From Toxotes chatareus (lineage: Eukaryota; Chordata; Actinopteri; Toxotidae): 64,000 nucleotides of DNA. The DNA is taken from contig CM028895.1 in assembly GCA_016801885.1 (NCBI GenBank), forward strand, positions 9,944,001 through 10,008,000, read 5' to 3'. Shown in pieces: positions 34,301 through 48,300 of the stretch. The position numbers were made by a program, and so were the translations under genes. The notes beneath the pieces were generated by a model, which was not told the origin of the DNA, made no database searches, and worked only from the letters and a program-made list of their open reading frames with translations. Numbering within the stretch: the stretch's first letter is position 1; each line of letters opens with the position of its first letter.

Positions 34301-37300
34301 GGGGCCTCAAAATGTCATAAAAAACGTCATAGTATAGTATAAGGCATCAAAATCGGGCAAAAAAAAAAAAAAATTTTTGACCTCAAAATGTCATAAAAAA
34401 ACGTCATAGTATAGTATGGCGTTTTTTTTTTGAAAAAAAAAAAATTTTTGGGACTCAAAATGTCATAAAAAACGTCATAGTATAGTATGGCGTTTTTTTT
34501 CGGAAAAAAAGTCAAAAAAATTTTTGGGGCCTCAAAATGTCATAAAAAACGTCATAGTATAGTATGGCGTTTTTTCGAACAAAAAAAAAGTCAAAATTTT
34601 TTTGACCTCAAAATGTCATAAAAAACGTCATAGTATAGTATGGCGTTTTTTTCGAAAAAAAAGTCAAAAATTTTTTGACCTCAAAATGTCATAAAAAACG
34701 TCATAGTATAGTATGGCGTTTTTTCGGGCAAAAAAAGTCAAAATTTTTTTGGGCCTCAAAATGTCATAAAAAACGTCATAGTATAGTATATGCGTCAAAA
34801 TCGGACAAAAAAAAGTCAAAATTTTTTTTGACCTCAAAATGTCATAAAAAATGTCATCATAGTATAGTATGGCGTTTTCGGGCAAAAAAAGTCAAAATTT
34901 TTTTGACAAAATGTCATAAAAAACATAGTATAGTATAGCTTTTTTCGAAAAAAAGTCAAAAAAAAAGACCTCAAAATGTCATAAAAAACGTATAGTATAT
35001 AGTATGCGTCAAAATCGGCCAAAAAAGTCAAAATTTTTTTGGCCCTCAAAATGTCATAAAAAACGTCATAGTATAGTATGGCGTTTTTTTCGGCCAAAAA
35101 AGTCAAAAAAATTTTTTGGCCTCAAAATGTCATAAAAAACGTCATAGTATAGTATGGCGTTTTTTTTCGGCAAAAAAAGTCAAAATTTTTTGGGGCCTCA
35201 AAATGTCATAAAAAACGTCATAGTATAGTAAGGCATCAAAATCGGGCAAAAAAAGTCAAAAAAATTTTTGACCTCAAAATGTCATAAAAAACGTCATAGT
35301 ATAGTATGGCGTTTTTTTCGGGCAAAAAAAAGTCAAAATTTTTTTGACCTCAAAATGTCATAAAAAACGTCATAGTATAGTATGGGGTTGTTTTCGGCCA
35401 AAAAAGTCAAAATTTTTTGGACCTCAAAATGTCATAAAAAACGTCATAGTATAGTATGGCGTCAAAATCGGCAAAAAAAGTCAAAATTTTTTGACCTCAA
35501 AATGTCATAAAAATATGGCGTCAAATGTCATAGTATAGTATGGCGGCGTTTTTTCGGGCAAAAAAAGTCAAAATTTTTTTGGCTCAAAATGTCATAAAAA
35601 AATGTCATAATATATAGTATAGTATGGCGTCAAAATCGGACCTAAAAAGTCAAAATTTTTTTGACCTCAAAATGTCATAAAAAAAAAATCATAGTATAGT
35701 ATGGCGTCAAAATCGGCCAAAAAAAAAGTCAAAATTTTTTTGGCCTCAAAATGTCATAAAAAACGTCATAGTATAGTATGGCGTTTTTTTCCGGCAAAAA
35801 AAGTCCAAATTTTTTTTGAGGCTCAAAATGTCATTAAAAACGTCATAGTATAGTAAGGCATCAAAGTCGGGCAAAAAAAGTCAAAAATTTTTTTTTACCT
35901 CAAAATGTCATAAAAAACGTCATAGTATAGTATGGCGTTTTTTTCGGGTAAAAAAGTCAAAATTTTTTTGACCTCAAAATGTCATAAAAAACGTCATAGT
36001 ATAGTATGGCGTTTTTTTCGGGAAAAAAAGTCCAAAATTTTTTGGGGCCTCAAAATGTAATGAAAAACGTCATAGTATAGTATAGTTTTTTGAACGTTTT
36101 TTTTTTGGCAAAAAAGTCAAAATTTTTTGGGGCCTCAAAATGTCATAAAAACGTCATAGTATAGTATAGTATAGTAAAATCAAAATCGGCAAAAAAAAGT
36201 CAAAATTTTTTTTGACCTCAAAATGTCATAAAAAACGTCAGTAGTATAGTATGGCGTTTTTCGGCAAAAAAGTCAAAATTTTTGGACCTCAAAATGTCAT
36301 AAAAAACATCATAGTATAGTATAAGCGTTTTTTCGGGCAAAAAAAGTCAAAATTTTTTTGGACCTCAAAATGTCATAAAAAACATCATAGTATTTTTTTT
36401 CGGGCAAAAAAGTCAAAATTTTTTGGACCTCAAAATGTCATAAAAAACGTCATAGTATAGTATGGCGTTTTTTTCGGAAAAAAAAGTCAAAAATTTTTTG
36501 GCCTCAAAATGTCATAAAAAACGTCATAGTATAGTATGGCGTTTTTTTTTCGGCAAAAAAGTCAAAAATTTTTGGACCTCAAAATGTCATAAAAAACGTC
36601 ATAGTATAGTAGTATAGGCGTCAAAATCGGAAAAAAAAAAGTCAAAATTTTTTTTGACCTCAAAATGTCATAAAAAAAACGTCATAGTATAGTATGTAAG
36701 CGTTTTTTTTGAAAAAAAAAAATGTCAAAATTTTTTTTACCTCAAAATGTCATAAAAAACGTCATAGTATAGTAAAGGCGTCAAAATCGGACAAAAAAGT
36801 CAAAATTTTTTGGACCTCAAAATGTCATAAAAAATCGTCATAAAATTTTTTTGACCTCAAAATGTCATAATAAAACGTCATAGTATAGTATGGCGTTTTT
36901 TTCGGACAAAAAAGTCAAAATTTTTTGGCCTCAAAATGTCATAAAAAACGTCATAGTATAGTATGGCGTTTTTTCGGCCAAAAAGTCAAAATTTTTTTTT
37001 ACCTCAAAATGTCATAAAAAAAAATAGTCATAGTATAGTATGGCGTTTTTTTTCGGCAAAAAAAAAAGTCAAAATTTTTTTTGGACCTCAAAATGTCATA
37101 AAAAACGTCATAGTATAGTATGGGCAAAAATTGGACAAAAAAAGTCAAAATTTTTTGGACCTCAAAATGTCATAAAAAACGTCATAGTATAGTATAGGCG
37201 TTTTTTCGGACAAAAAAAAGTCAAAATTTTTTTGGCCTCAAAATGTCATAAAAAAACGCGTCATAGTATAGTATGGCGTCAAAATTTTTTGACCTCAAAA

Positions 37301-40300
37301 AAAAACGTCAAAATTTTTTTTTTCGGACCTCAAAATGTCATAAAAAAACGTCATAGTATAGTATAGTAGGCGTCAAAATCGGGACAAAAAAGTCAAAATT
37401 TTTTGACCTCAAAATGTCATAAAAAAACGTCATAGTATAGTATATGCGTTTTTTGAACAAAAAAAAGTCAAAATTTTTTTGACCTCAAAATGTCATAAAA
37501 AACGTCATAGTATAGTATGGCGTTTTTTTCGGACAAAAAAAGTCAAAATTTTTTTTGGACCTCAAAATGTCATAAAAAACGTCATAGTATAGTATGGCGT
37601 TTTTTTTGGACAAAAAAAGTCAAAATTTTTTTGACCTCAAAATGTCATAAAAAAACGTCATAGTATAGTATGGCGTTTTTTTCGGGCAAAAAAAGTCAAA
37701 AAAATTTTTTGGACCTCAAAATGTCATAAAAAACGTCATAGTATAGTATGGCGTTTTTTTTGGCAAAAAAAAGTCAAAATTTTTTTTGACCTCAAAATGT
37801 CATAAAAAACGTCATAGTATAGTATGGCGTTTTTTTGGACAAAAAAAGTCAAAATTTTTTGGACCTCAAAATGTGTCATAAAAAAATAGTATAATTTTTT
37901 TGGACCTCAAAATGTATAAAAAAACGTCATAGTATAGTATGGCGTTTTTTTTTTTGAAAATTGGACAAAAAAAGTCAAAATTTTTTGGACCTCAAAATGT
38001 CATAAAAAACGTCATAGTATAGTATGCGTTTTTTTTGGACAAAAAGTCAAAAATTTTTGACCTCAAAATGTCATAAAAAACGTCATAGTATAGTATTTTT
38101 TTCGAAAAAAAAGTCAAAATTTTTGGACCTCAAAATGTCATAAAAAAAACGTCATAGTATAGTAAAGGCGTTTTTTCGGACAAAAAAGTCAAAATTTTTT
38201 GGACCTCAAAATGTCATAAAAAACGTCATAGTATAGTATGTCGTTTTCGGACAAAAAAAAGTCAAAATTTTTTGGACCTCAAAATGTCATAAAAAACGTC
38301 ATAGTATAGTATGTCAAAATTTTTTCAAAAAAAAGTCAAAATTTTTTGGACCTCAAAATGTCATAAAAAACGTCATAGTATAGTATGGCGTTTTTTTCGA
38401 AAAAAAAAAGTCAAAATTTTTTTTGCCTCAAAATGTCATAAAAACGTCATAGTATAGTATGGCCTCAAAATGTCATAAAAATGTCATATAAATGGCGTCA
38501 TAGTAAAAAAGTGATAGTATAGTATTAATTCAAAATTGGACAAAAAAAGTCAAATTTTTTGGACCTCAAATGTCATCAAAAAAAAACGTCATAGTATAGT
38601 ATGCCGTTTTTTTCGGGCAAAAAAAAGTCAAAAAAATTTTTTGACCTCAAAATGTCATAAAAAACGTCATAGTATAGTATGGCGTTTTTTTCGGACAAAA
38701 AAAGTCAAAAATTTTTTTGACCTCAAAATGTCATAAAAAAACGTCATAGTATAGTATAGTATTTTAAATCGGGCAAAAAAAAAGTCAAAATTTTTTGGAC
38801 CTCAAAATGTCATAAAAAAGTCAAAAGTATAGTATTTTTTTTTCAGACCTCAAAATTTTTTTGACATCAAAAAAAAAACGTCATAGTATAGTATGGCGTT
38901 TTTCGGGAAAAAAAAAAAATGTCAAAATTTTTTGGACCTCAAAATGTCATAAAAAAATGTCATAGTATAGTATGGCGTTTTTTTTTTCGACAAAAAAGTC
39001 AAAATTTTTTTGGACCTCAAAATGTCATAAAAAACGTCATAGTATAGTATGTCGTTTTTTTCGGCAAAAAAAAGTCAAAATTTTTTGACCTCAAAATGTC
39101 ATCAAAATGTCATAAAAAAAAGTCAAAATTTTTTGGAGTATAGTAAAAACGTCATAGTATAGTATATGTTTTTTTTTTTTTTCGGAAAAAGTCAAAATTT
39201 TTTGGACCTCAAAATGTCATAAAAAACGTCATAGTATAGTATAGGCGTCAAAATTGGACAAAAAAAGTCAAAATTTTTTGGACCTCAAAATGTCATAAAA
39301 AACGTCATAGTATAGTATGGTGTTTTTTTCGGACAAAAAAAAAAGTCAAAATTTTTTGGACCTCAAAATGTCATAAAAAAACGTCATAGTATAGTATGGC
39401 AAAATTTCGGGCAAAAAAGTCAAAATTTTTTTCAAAATGTCATCAAAATGTCATAAAAAACGTCATAGTATAGTATTTTTTGGACCTCAAATTTTCAAAA
39501 AAAAGTCAAAATTTTTTTGGACCTCAAAATGTCATAAAAAATAAAAACGTCATAGTATAGTAAGGCGTCAAAATTGGACAAAAAAGTCAAAATTTTTTTT
39601 GGACCTCAAAATGTCATAAAAAAACGTCATAGTATAGTATGGTCAAAATCGGACAAAAAAAGTCAAAATTTTTTTGGACTCAAAATGTCATAAAAAGTAT
39701 AGTAATCATAGTATAGTATGTCGTTTTTTTCGGACAAAAAAAAACTCAAAATTTTTTGTTCTCAAAATGTCATAAAAAAACGTCATAGTATAGTATGGCG
39801 TTTTTTTTTTTCAAAAAAAAGTCAAAATTTTTTTTGACATCAAAATGTCATAAAAAACGTCATAGTATAGTAAAGGCGTCAAAATTGGACAAAAAAAGTT
39901 TTTTTTTGGACCTCAAAATGTCATAAAAAATGTCATAGTATATATGGCGTAGTTTTTTTGAAAAAAAGTCAAAAATTTTTGGACCTCAAAATGTCATAAA
40001 AATAGTAATTTATAGTGACCTCAAAATGTCATAAAAAACGTCATAGTATAGTATAAAAAAAACTCAAAATTTTTTTGTTCTCAAAATGTCATAAAAAACG
40101 TCATAGTATAGTATGGCGTTTTTTGGAAAAAAAAAAAAGTCAAAATTTTTTGGACCTCAAAATGTCATAAAAAAATGTCATAGTATAGTATGTCAAAATT
40201 TTTTCAAAATTGGACAAAAAAAGTCAAAATTTTTTTGGACTCAAAATGTCATAAAAAAATGTCATAGTATAGTATGGCGTTTTTCGGACAAAAAGTCAAA

Positions 40301-43300
40301 ATTTTTTTTGAACTCAAATGTCATAAAAAACGTCATATAGTATAGTATGTAAATCGTTTTTTTCGGACAAAAAAGTCAAAATTTTTTGGACCTCAAAATG
40401 TCATAAAAAAAAAATACATAGTATAGTAAAAAAAAAGTCAAAATTTTTGGACAAAAAAAAAACGTCAAAATAGTTTTTTTTTTTGACCTCAAAATGTCAT
40501 GGCCTCAAAATGTCATAAAAAAACGTATAGTATAGTATATGTCGCTTTTTTCGGAAAAAAAAACAAAATTTTTTGGACCTCAAAATGTCATAAAAAACGT
40601 CATAGTATAGTATGGCGTTTTTTCGGACAAAAAGTCAAAATTTTTTTGACATCAAAAAAAAGTCATAAAAAAATGTCATAGTATAGTATGGCGTTTTTTT
40701 GGACAAAAAAAAGTCAAAATTTTTTGGACCTCAAAATGTCATAAAAAACGTCATAGTATAGTATAGGCGTCAAAATTGGACAAAAAAGTCAAAATTTTTT
40801 GGACCTCAAAATCATATAAAAAACGTCATAGTATAGTATATGCGTTTTTTTTGACAAAAAAAAGTCAAAATTTTTTTGGACCTCAAAATGTCATAAAAAA
40901 ACGTCATAGTATAGTATAGTATGGCGTTTTCAAAAGTCAAAAAAGTCAAAATTTTTTTTTCTCAAAATGTCATAAAAATAAAAAACGCATAGTATAGTAT
41001 AGGCGTTTTTTTTCGGCAAAAAAAGTCAAAATTTTTTTTGACCTCAAAATGTCATAAAAAAACGTCATAGTATAGTATATGTTTTTTTGGACAAAAAAGT
41101 CAAAATTTTTTGGACTCAAAATCAAAAAAAACGTCATAGTATAGTATGGCGTTTTTTCGGACAAAATTTTTTGGACCTCAAAATGTCATAAAAAACGTCA
41201 TAGTATAGTATAGTAAGGCGTCAAAATTGGGAAAAAAAAAAGTCAAAATTTTTTGGACCTCAAAATGTCATAAAAAAACGTCATAGTATAGTATATAGTA
41301 TAAAAGTCAAAATTTTTTGGACAAAAAAGTCAAAAAACGTTTTAGTATAGGACCTCAAAATGTCATAAAAAAACGTCATAGTATAGTATAAAAAACGCGT
41401 ATAGTATTTTCGTTTTTTCAAAAAAAAGTCAAAATTTTTTGGACCTCAAAATGTCATAAAAAACGTCATAGTATAGTATATTTTTTTTCGGACAAAAAAG
41501 TCAAAAAATTTTTTGACCTCAAAATGTCATAAAAAACGTCATAGTATAGTATGTATACGTTTTTTTGGACAAAAAAATCAAAATTTTTTGGACCTCAAAT
41601 GTCATAAAAAAATACTATAGTATAATAGTATGTATTTTTTGAAATTTGGCAAAAAAGTCAAAATTTTTTGGACCTCAAAATGTCATAAAAAACGTCATAG
41701 TATAGTATGGCGTTTTTTCCGGGCAAAAAAAGTCAAAATTTTTTTTGTTCTCAAAATGTCATAAAAAACGTCATAGTATAGTATGGGTTTTTTTTCGGGC
41801 AAAAAAAGTCAAAATTTTTTTGGACCTCAAAATGTCATAAAAAAAGTCATAGTATAGTAAGTCGTCAAAATCGGACAAAAAAACTCAAAATTTTTTTTGT
41901 TCTCAAAATGTCATAAAAAACGTCATAGTATAGTATGGCGTTTTTTTCGGCAAAAAAGTCAAAATTTTTTGTTCCTCAAAATGTCATAAAAAAACGTCAT
42001 AGTATAGTATGGCGTTTTTTTCGGGCAAAAAAAGTCAAAATTTTTTTGACCTCAAAATGTCATAAAAAACGTCATAGTATAGTATGGCGTTTTTTTCGGG
42101 CAAAAAAGTCAAAATTTTTTGGACCTCAAAATGTCATAAAAAACGCGTCATAGTATAGTATATGCGTTTTTTCGGGCAAAAAAAAGTCAAAATTTTTTTG
42201 ACCTCAAAATGTCATAAAAAACGTCATATAGTATAGTATTTTCGGCAAAAAAAAGTCAAAATTTTTTGACCTCAAAATGTCAAAAAAACGTCATAGTATA
42301 GTATGGCTTTTTTTCGGCAAAAAAGTCAAAATTTTTTTTGACCTCAAAATGTCATAAAAAAACGTCATAGTATAGTATGGCGCGTTTTTTTCGGCAAAAA
42401 AGTCAAAATTTTTTGGACCTCAAAATGTCATAAAAAACGTCATAGTATAGTATGCGTCAAAATCGGAAAAAAAGTCAAAATTTTTTTTGGACAAAAAGTC
42501 AAAAAAATTTTTTTATAGGCGTCAAAATTGGACCTCAAAATGTCATAAAAAAGTCATAGTATAGTATATGGCGTTTTTCGGACAAAAAAAGTCAAAATTT
42601 TTTTTGACCTCAAAATGTCATAAAAAACGTCATAGTATAGTATGGCGTTTTTTTTTGATTGGAAAAAAGTCAAAATTTTTTGGACCTCAAAATGTCATAA
42701 AAAATCATCATAGTATAGTATAGCGTCAAAATTGGACAAAAAAGTCAAAATTTTTGGGCCTCAAAATGTCATAAAAAAGCGTCATAGTATAGTATGGAGT
42801 TTTTTCGACAAAAAGTCAAAAAATTTTGACCTCAAAATGTCATAAAAAAACGTCATAGTATAGTATATGTCAAAATTGGACAAAAAAAGTCAAAATTTTT
42901 TTGACCTCAAAATGTCATAAAATACGTCATAGTATAGTATGTCGTTTTTTTTTTCGGAAAAAAGTCAAAATTTTTTTGGCCTCAAAATGTCATAAAAAAT
43001 TTTTTAGACCTCAAAATGTCAAAAAAAAAATTTTTTTGACCTCAAATGTCATAAAAACGCATATAGTATAGTATGGCGTCAAAATCGGACAAAAAAAAGT
43101 CAAAATTTTTTTGACCTCAAAATGTCATAAAAAAAAATTTTTTTGTCATCATAGTATAGTATGTCGTTTTTTTCGGCCAAAAATGTCAAAATTTTTTTTG
43201 ACCTCAAAATGTCATAAAAAACGTCATAGTATAGTATGGCGTTTTTTTTGGGCAAAAAAAGTCAAAATTTTTTTGGACATCAAAATGTCATAAAAAATGT

Positions 43301-44613
43301 CATACTATAGTAAGGCGTCAAAATTGGACAAAAAAAGTCAAAATTTTTTGGACCTCAAAATGTCATAAAAAAACGTCATAGTATAGTAAGGCGTCAAAAT
43401 TGGACAAAAAAGTCAAAATTTTTTGACCTCAAAATGTCATAAAAAAAAATATCATATAGTAGTATAGCATAAAAATCGGACAAAAAAAGTCAAAATTTTT
43501 TTTGTTCTCAAAATGTCATAAAAAACGTCATAGTATAGTATGGCTTTTTTTTCGGGCAAAAAAAGTCAAAATTTTTTTTGTTCTCAAAATGTCATAAAAA
43601 ACGGCATAGTATAGTATGGCGTTTTTTGGACAAAAAAAGTCAAAATTTTTTTGACCTCAAAATGTCATAAAAAACGTCATATAGTATAGTAAAGGCGTCA
43701 AAATCGGACAAAAAAGTCAAAAAATTTTTTTGACCTCAAAATGTCATAAAAAAATAGTATCATAGTATAGTAAAGGCGTCAAAATCGGACAAAAAAATCA
43801 AAAATTTTTGGACGTCAAAATGTCATAAAAAACGTCATAGTATAGTAAGGCGTCAAAATCGGAAAAAAAAAGTCAAAATTTTTTTTGGCCTCAAAATGTC
43901 ATAAAAAAGTCATAGTATAGTAAGGCGTCAAAATCGGAGAAAAAAAGTCAACATTTTTTGGAACTCAAAATGTTATAAAAAAAACGTCATAGTATAGTAT
44001 GGCGTTTTTTTCGGGCAAAAAAAGTCAAAATTTTTTTGGACCTCAAAATGTCATAAAAAACATCATAGTATAGTATGGCAAGGCGTTTTTCGGAGAAAAA
44101 AGTCAAAATTTTTTGACCTCAAAATGTCATAAAAAAGCGTCATAGTATAGTATATGCGTTTTTTTGGACAAAAAAAGTCAAAATTTTTTTTTGGACCTCA
44201 AAATGTCATAAAAAACGTCATAGTATAGTATGGCGTTTTTTTCGGGCAAAAAAAGTCAAAATTTTTTTTGTTCTCAAAATGTCATAAAAAACGTCATAGT
44301 ATAGTATGGCGTTTTTTTTGGGCAAAAAAAGTCAAAATTTTTTTGGACATCAAAATGTCATAAAAAAAAAAACGTCATAGTATAGTATGGCGTTTTTTTT
44401 GACAAAAAAAGTCAAAATTTTTTTTTTACCTCAAAATGTCATATAAAAAACGTCATAGTATAGTATGCGTTTTTTTGGGCAAAAAAAGTCAAAATTTTTT
44501 GGGCTCAAAATGTCATAAAAAACGTCATAGTATAGTATGTAGTTTTTTTTTAAAAAAAAAAAGTCAAAAAATTTTTTGACCTCAAAATGTCATAAAAAAC
44601 GTCATAGTATAGT

Positions 44614-47600
44614 ATGGAGTTTTTTTCGGCTAAAAAAAGTCAAAAAAAATTTTGACCTCAAAATGTCATAAAAAAACGTCATAGTATAGTATGGCGTTTT
44701 TTTTTGGAAAAAAGTCAAAATTTTTTTGGCCTCAAAATGTCATAAAAAACGTCATAGTATAGTATGTCGTCAAAATCGGACAAAAAAAAAGTCAAAAAAT
44801 TTTTGACCTCAAAATGTCATAAAAAACGTCATAGTATAGTAAGGCATTTTTTTTCGGGCAAAAAAAAGTCAAAATTTTTTGTTCCTCAAAATGTCATAAA
44901 AAACGTCATAGTATAGTATAGTAAGGCGTTTTTTGGACAAAAAGTCAAAATTTTTTGGACCTCAAAATGTCATAAAAAACGTCATAGTATAGTATGGCTT
45001 TTTTTTTCGGGCAAAAAAAGTCAAAATTTTTTTGGACCTCAAAATGTCATAAAAAACGTCATAGTATAGTAAGGCGTCAAAATTGGGAAAAAAAATCAAA
45101 ATTTTTTTGGACCTCAAAGTGTCATAAAAAACGTCATAGTATAGTATGGCGTTTTTTTCGGGCAAAAAAAGTCCAAATTTTATTGGACCTCAAAATGTCA
45201 TCAAAAACGTCATAGTATAGTATGTCGTTTTTTTTTTTTGCAAAAAAAAGTCAAAAAATTTTTGAACTCAAAATGTCATAAAAAAACGTCATAGTATAGT
45301 ATAAGGCGTCAAAATCGGACAAAAATGTCAAAATTTTTTGGGCCTCAAAATGTCATAAAAAAAATTTTTTGACGTCATAGTATAGTATAGTATAAAGGCG
45401 TTTTTTTTTCAAAAAAAAGTCAAAATTTTTTGGGCCTCAAAATGTCATAAAAAACGTCATAGTATAGTATGTCGTTTTTTCCGGCCAAAAAAAGTCAAAA
45501 AAAATTTTGACCTCAAAATGTCATAAAAAACGTCATAGTATAGTATGGCCTTTTTTTTTTGGAAAAAAAAGTCAAAATTTTTTTGGACATCAAAATGTCA
45601 TAAAAAATGTCATACTATAGTAAGGCGTCAAAATTGGACAAAAAAAGTCAAAATTTTTTTGGACCTCAAAATGTCATAATAAACGTCATAGTATAGTATT
45701 GCATTTTTTTCAAAATGCAAAAAAGTCAAAATTTTTTGGACCTCAAAATGTCATAAAAACGTCATAGTATAGTATATGCGTTTTTTTGGGCAAAAAAAGT
45801 CAAAAATTTTTTTGACCTCAAAATGTCATAAAAAACGTCATAGTATAGTATGGCGTTTTTTTCGGGCAAAAAAAGTTAACATTTTTTTTTTACCTCAAAA
45901 TGTCATATAAAACGTCATAGTATAGTATGTCGTTTTTTTTCGGCCAAAAAAAGTCAAAATTTTTTTGGGCCTCAAAATGTCATAAAAAAACGTCATAGTA
46001 TAGTATGGAGTTTTTTTCGGCTAAAAAAAGTCAAAAAAATTTTTGACCTCAAAATGTCATAAAAAACGTCATAGTATAGTAAGGCGTCAAAATCGGACAA
46101 AAAAAGTCAAAAAAATTTTTGACCTCAAAATGTCATAAAAAACATCATAGTATAGTATGGCTTTTTTTTTTGGCCAAAAAAAGTCAAAATGTTTTTTGGC
46201 CTCAAAATGTCATAAAAAACATCATAGTATAGTAAGATGTCAAAATCGGACAAAAAAAGTCAAAAAATTTTTTTACCTCAAAATGTCATAAAAAACACCA
46301 TAGTATAGTAAGGCATCAAAATTGGCCGAAAAAAGTCAAATTTTATTTTGACCTCAAAATGTAATAAAAAACGTCATAGTATAGTAAGGCGTCAAAATTG
46401 GACAAAAAAAATCAAAATTTTATTGGACCTCAAAATGTCATAAAAAACGACATAGTATAGTATGGGGTTTTTTTTCGGGCAAAAAAAGGTCAAAATTTTT
46501 TTGGACCTCAAAATGTCATAAAAAACATCATAGTATAGTAAGGCGTCAAAATCGGACAAAAGAAGTCAAAATTTTTTTCGACACCCAAAATGTCATAAAA
46601 AATGTAATAGTATAGTAAGGCGTCAAAATTGGACAAAAAAAGTCAAAATTTTTTTGGACCTCAAAATGTCATAAAAAACGTCATAGTATAGTATGGCGTT
46701 TTTTTCGGGCAAAAAAAGTCAAAATTTTTTTGGGCCTCAAAATGTCATAAAAAACGTCATAGTATAGTATGTCGTTTTTTTCGGGCAAAAAAAGTCAATA
46801 TTTTTTTGGGCCTCAAAATGTCATCAAAAACGTCATAGTATAGTATGTCGTTTTTTCCGGCCAAAAAAAGTCAAAAAAAATTTTGACCTCAAAATGTCAT
46901 AAAAAACGTCATAGTATAGTATGGCCTTTTTTTTTTGGAAAAAAAAGTCAAAATTTTTTTGGACCTCAAAATGTCATAAAAACGTCATAGTATAGTATTG
47001 CATTTTTTTCGGGCAAAAAAAGTCAAAATTTTTTTTGTTCTCAAAATGTCATAAAAAACGTCATAGTATAGTATGGCGTTTTTTTTGGGCAAAAAAAGTC
47101 AAAAATTTTTTTGACCTCAAAATGTCATAAAAAACGTCATAGTATATAGTATAGTAAAATCGTTTTTTCAAAAAAAGTTAACATTTTTTTTTTACCCTCA
47201 AAATGTCATATAAAAATGTCATAAAAATATAGTATAGTATAGTATATGTCGTTTTTTTTTCCAAAAAAGTCAAAATTTTTTTGGGCCTCAAAATGTCATA
47301 AAAAAACGTCATAGTATAGTATGGAGTTTTTTTCGGCTAAAAAAAGTCAAAAAAATTTTTGACCTCAAAATGTCATAAAAAACGTCATAGTATAGTAAAG
47401 GCGTCAAAATCGGGACAAAAAAGTCAAAAAATTTTTGACCTCAAAATGTCATAAAAAAACATCATAGTATAGTATGGCTTTTTTTTTTGGCCAAAAAAAG
47501 TCAAAATGTTTTTTGGCCTCAAAATGTCATAAAAAACATCATAGTATAGTAAGATGTCAAAATCGGACAAAAAAAGTCAAAAAATTTTTTTACCTCAAAA

Positions 47601-48300
47601 TGTCATAAAAAACACCATAGTATAGTAAGGCATCAAAATTGGCCGAAAAAAGTCAAATTTTATTTTGACCTCAAAATGTAATAAAAAACGTCATAGTATA
47701 GTAAGGCGTCAAAATTGGACAAAAAAAATCAAAATTTTATTGGACCTCAAAATGTCATAAAAAACGTCATAGTATAGTATGGGGTTTTTTTTCGGGCAAA
47801 AAAGGTCAAAATTTTTTTGGACCTCAAAATGTCATAAAAAACGTCATACTATAGTAAGGCGTCAAAATCGGACAAAAAAAGTCCAAATTTTTTTGGACCT
47901 CAAAATGTAAAAAAAAAACGTCATAGTATAGTATGGCGTTTTTTTCGGGCAAAAAAAGTCCAAATTTTAATGGACCTCAAAATGTCATAAAAAACGTCAT
48001 AGTATAGTATGGCGTTTTTTTCGGGCAAAAAAAGTCAAAATTTTTTTGGACCTCAAAATGTCATAAAAAACATCATAGTATAGTAAGGTGTCAAAATCGA
48101 AAAAAAAAAAAGTCAAAATTTTTTTGGACCTCAAAATGTCATAAAAAACGTAATAGTATAGTAAGGCGTCAAAATCGGAGAAAAAAACTCAAAATTCTTT
48201 TGGGCCTCAAAATGTCAAAAATTTTTTTGGGCCTCAAAATGTCATAAAAAACGTCATAGTATAGTATGGGGTTTTTTTCGGGCAAAAAAAGTCCAAATTT
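44614..48300. repeat. Higher-order duplications of about 1.3-1.4 kb inside the minisatellite
   Basis: The marker variant GGAGTTTTTTTCGGCTAAA recurs at 44616, 46007 and 47323. A run of distinctive units (aagatgtcaaaatcgg, then tcaaattttattttgacc) is repeated at a constant offset of 1317 bp (46234 to 47551; 46341 to 47658). Confidence 0.85.

Noticed and set aside
33872..45215. Many open frames of 60-90 codons with a repeating CHKKRHSIVWRFF-like or ILYYDVFYDILRSK-like pattern
   Set aside because: They are translations of the 75-76 bp tandem unit, about 25 codons long, so a frame can stay open over several units. They break at each indel and have no start context, domain or conservation.
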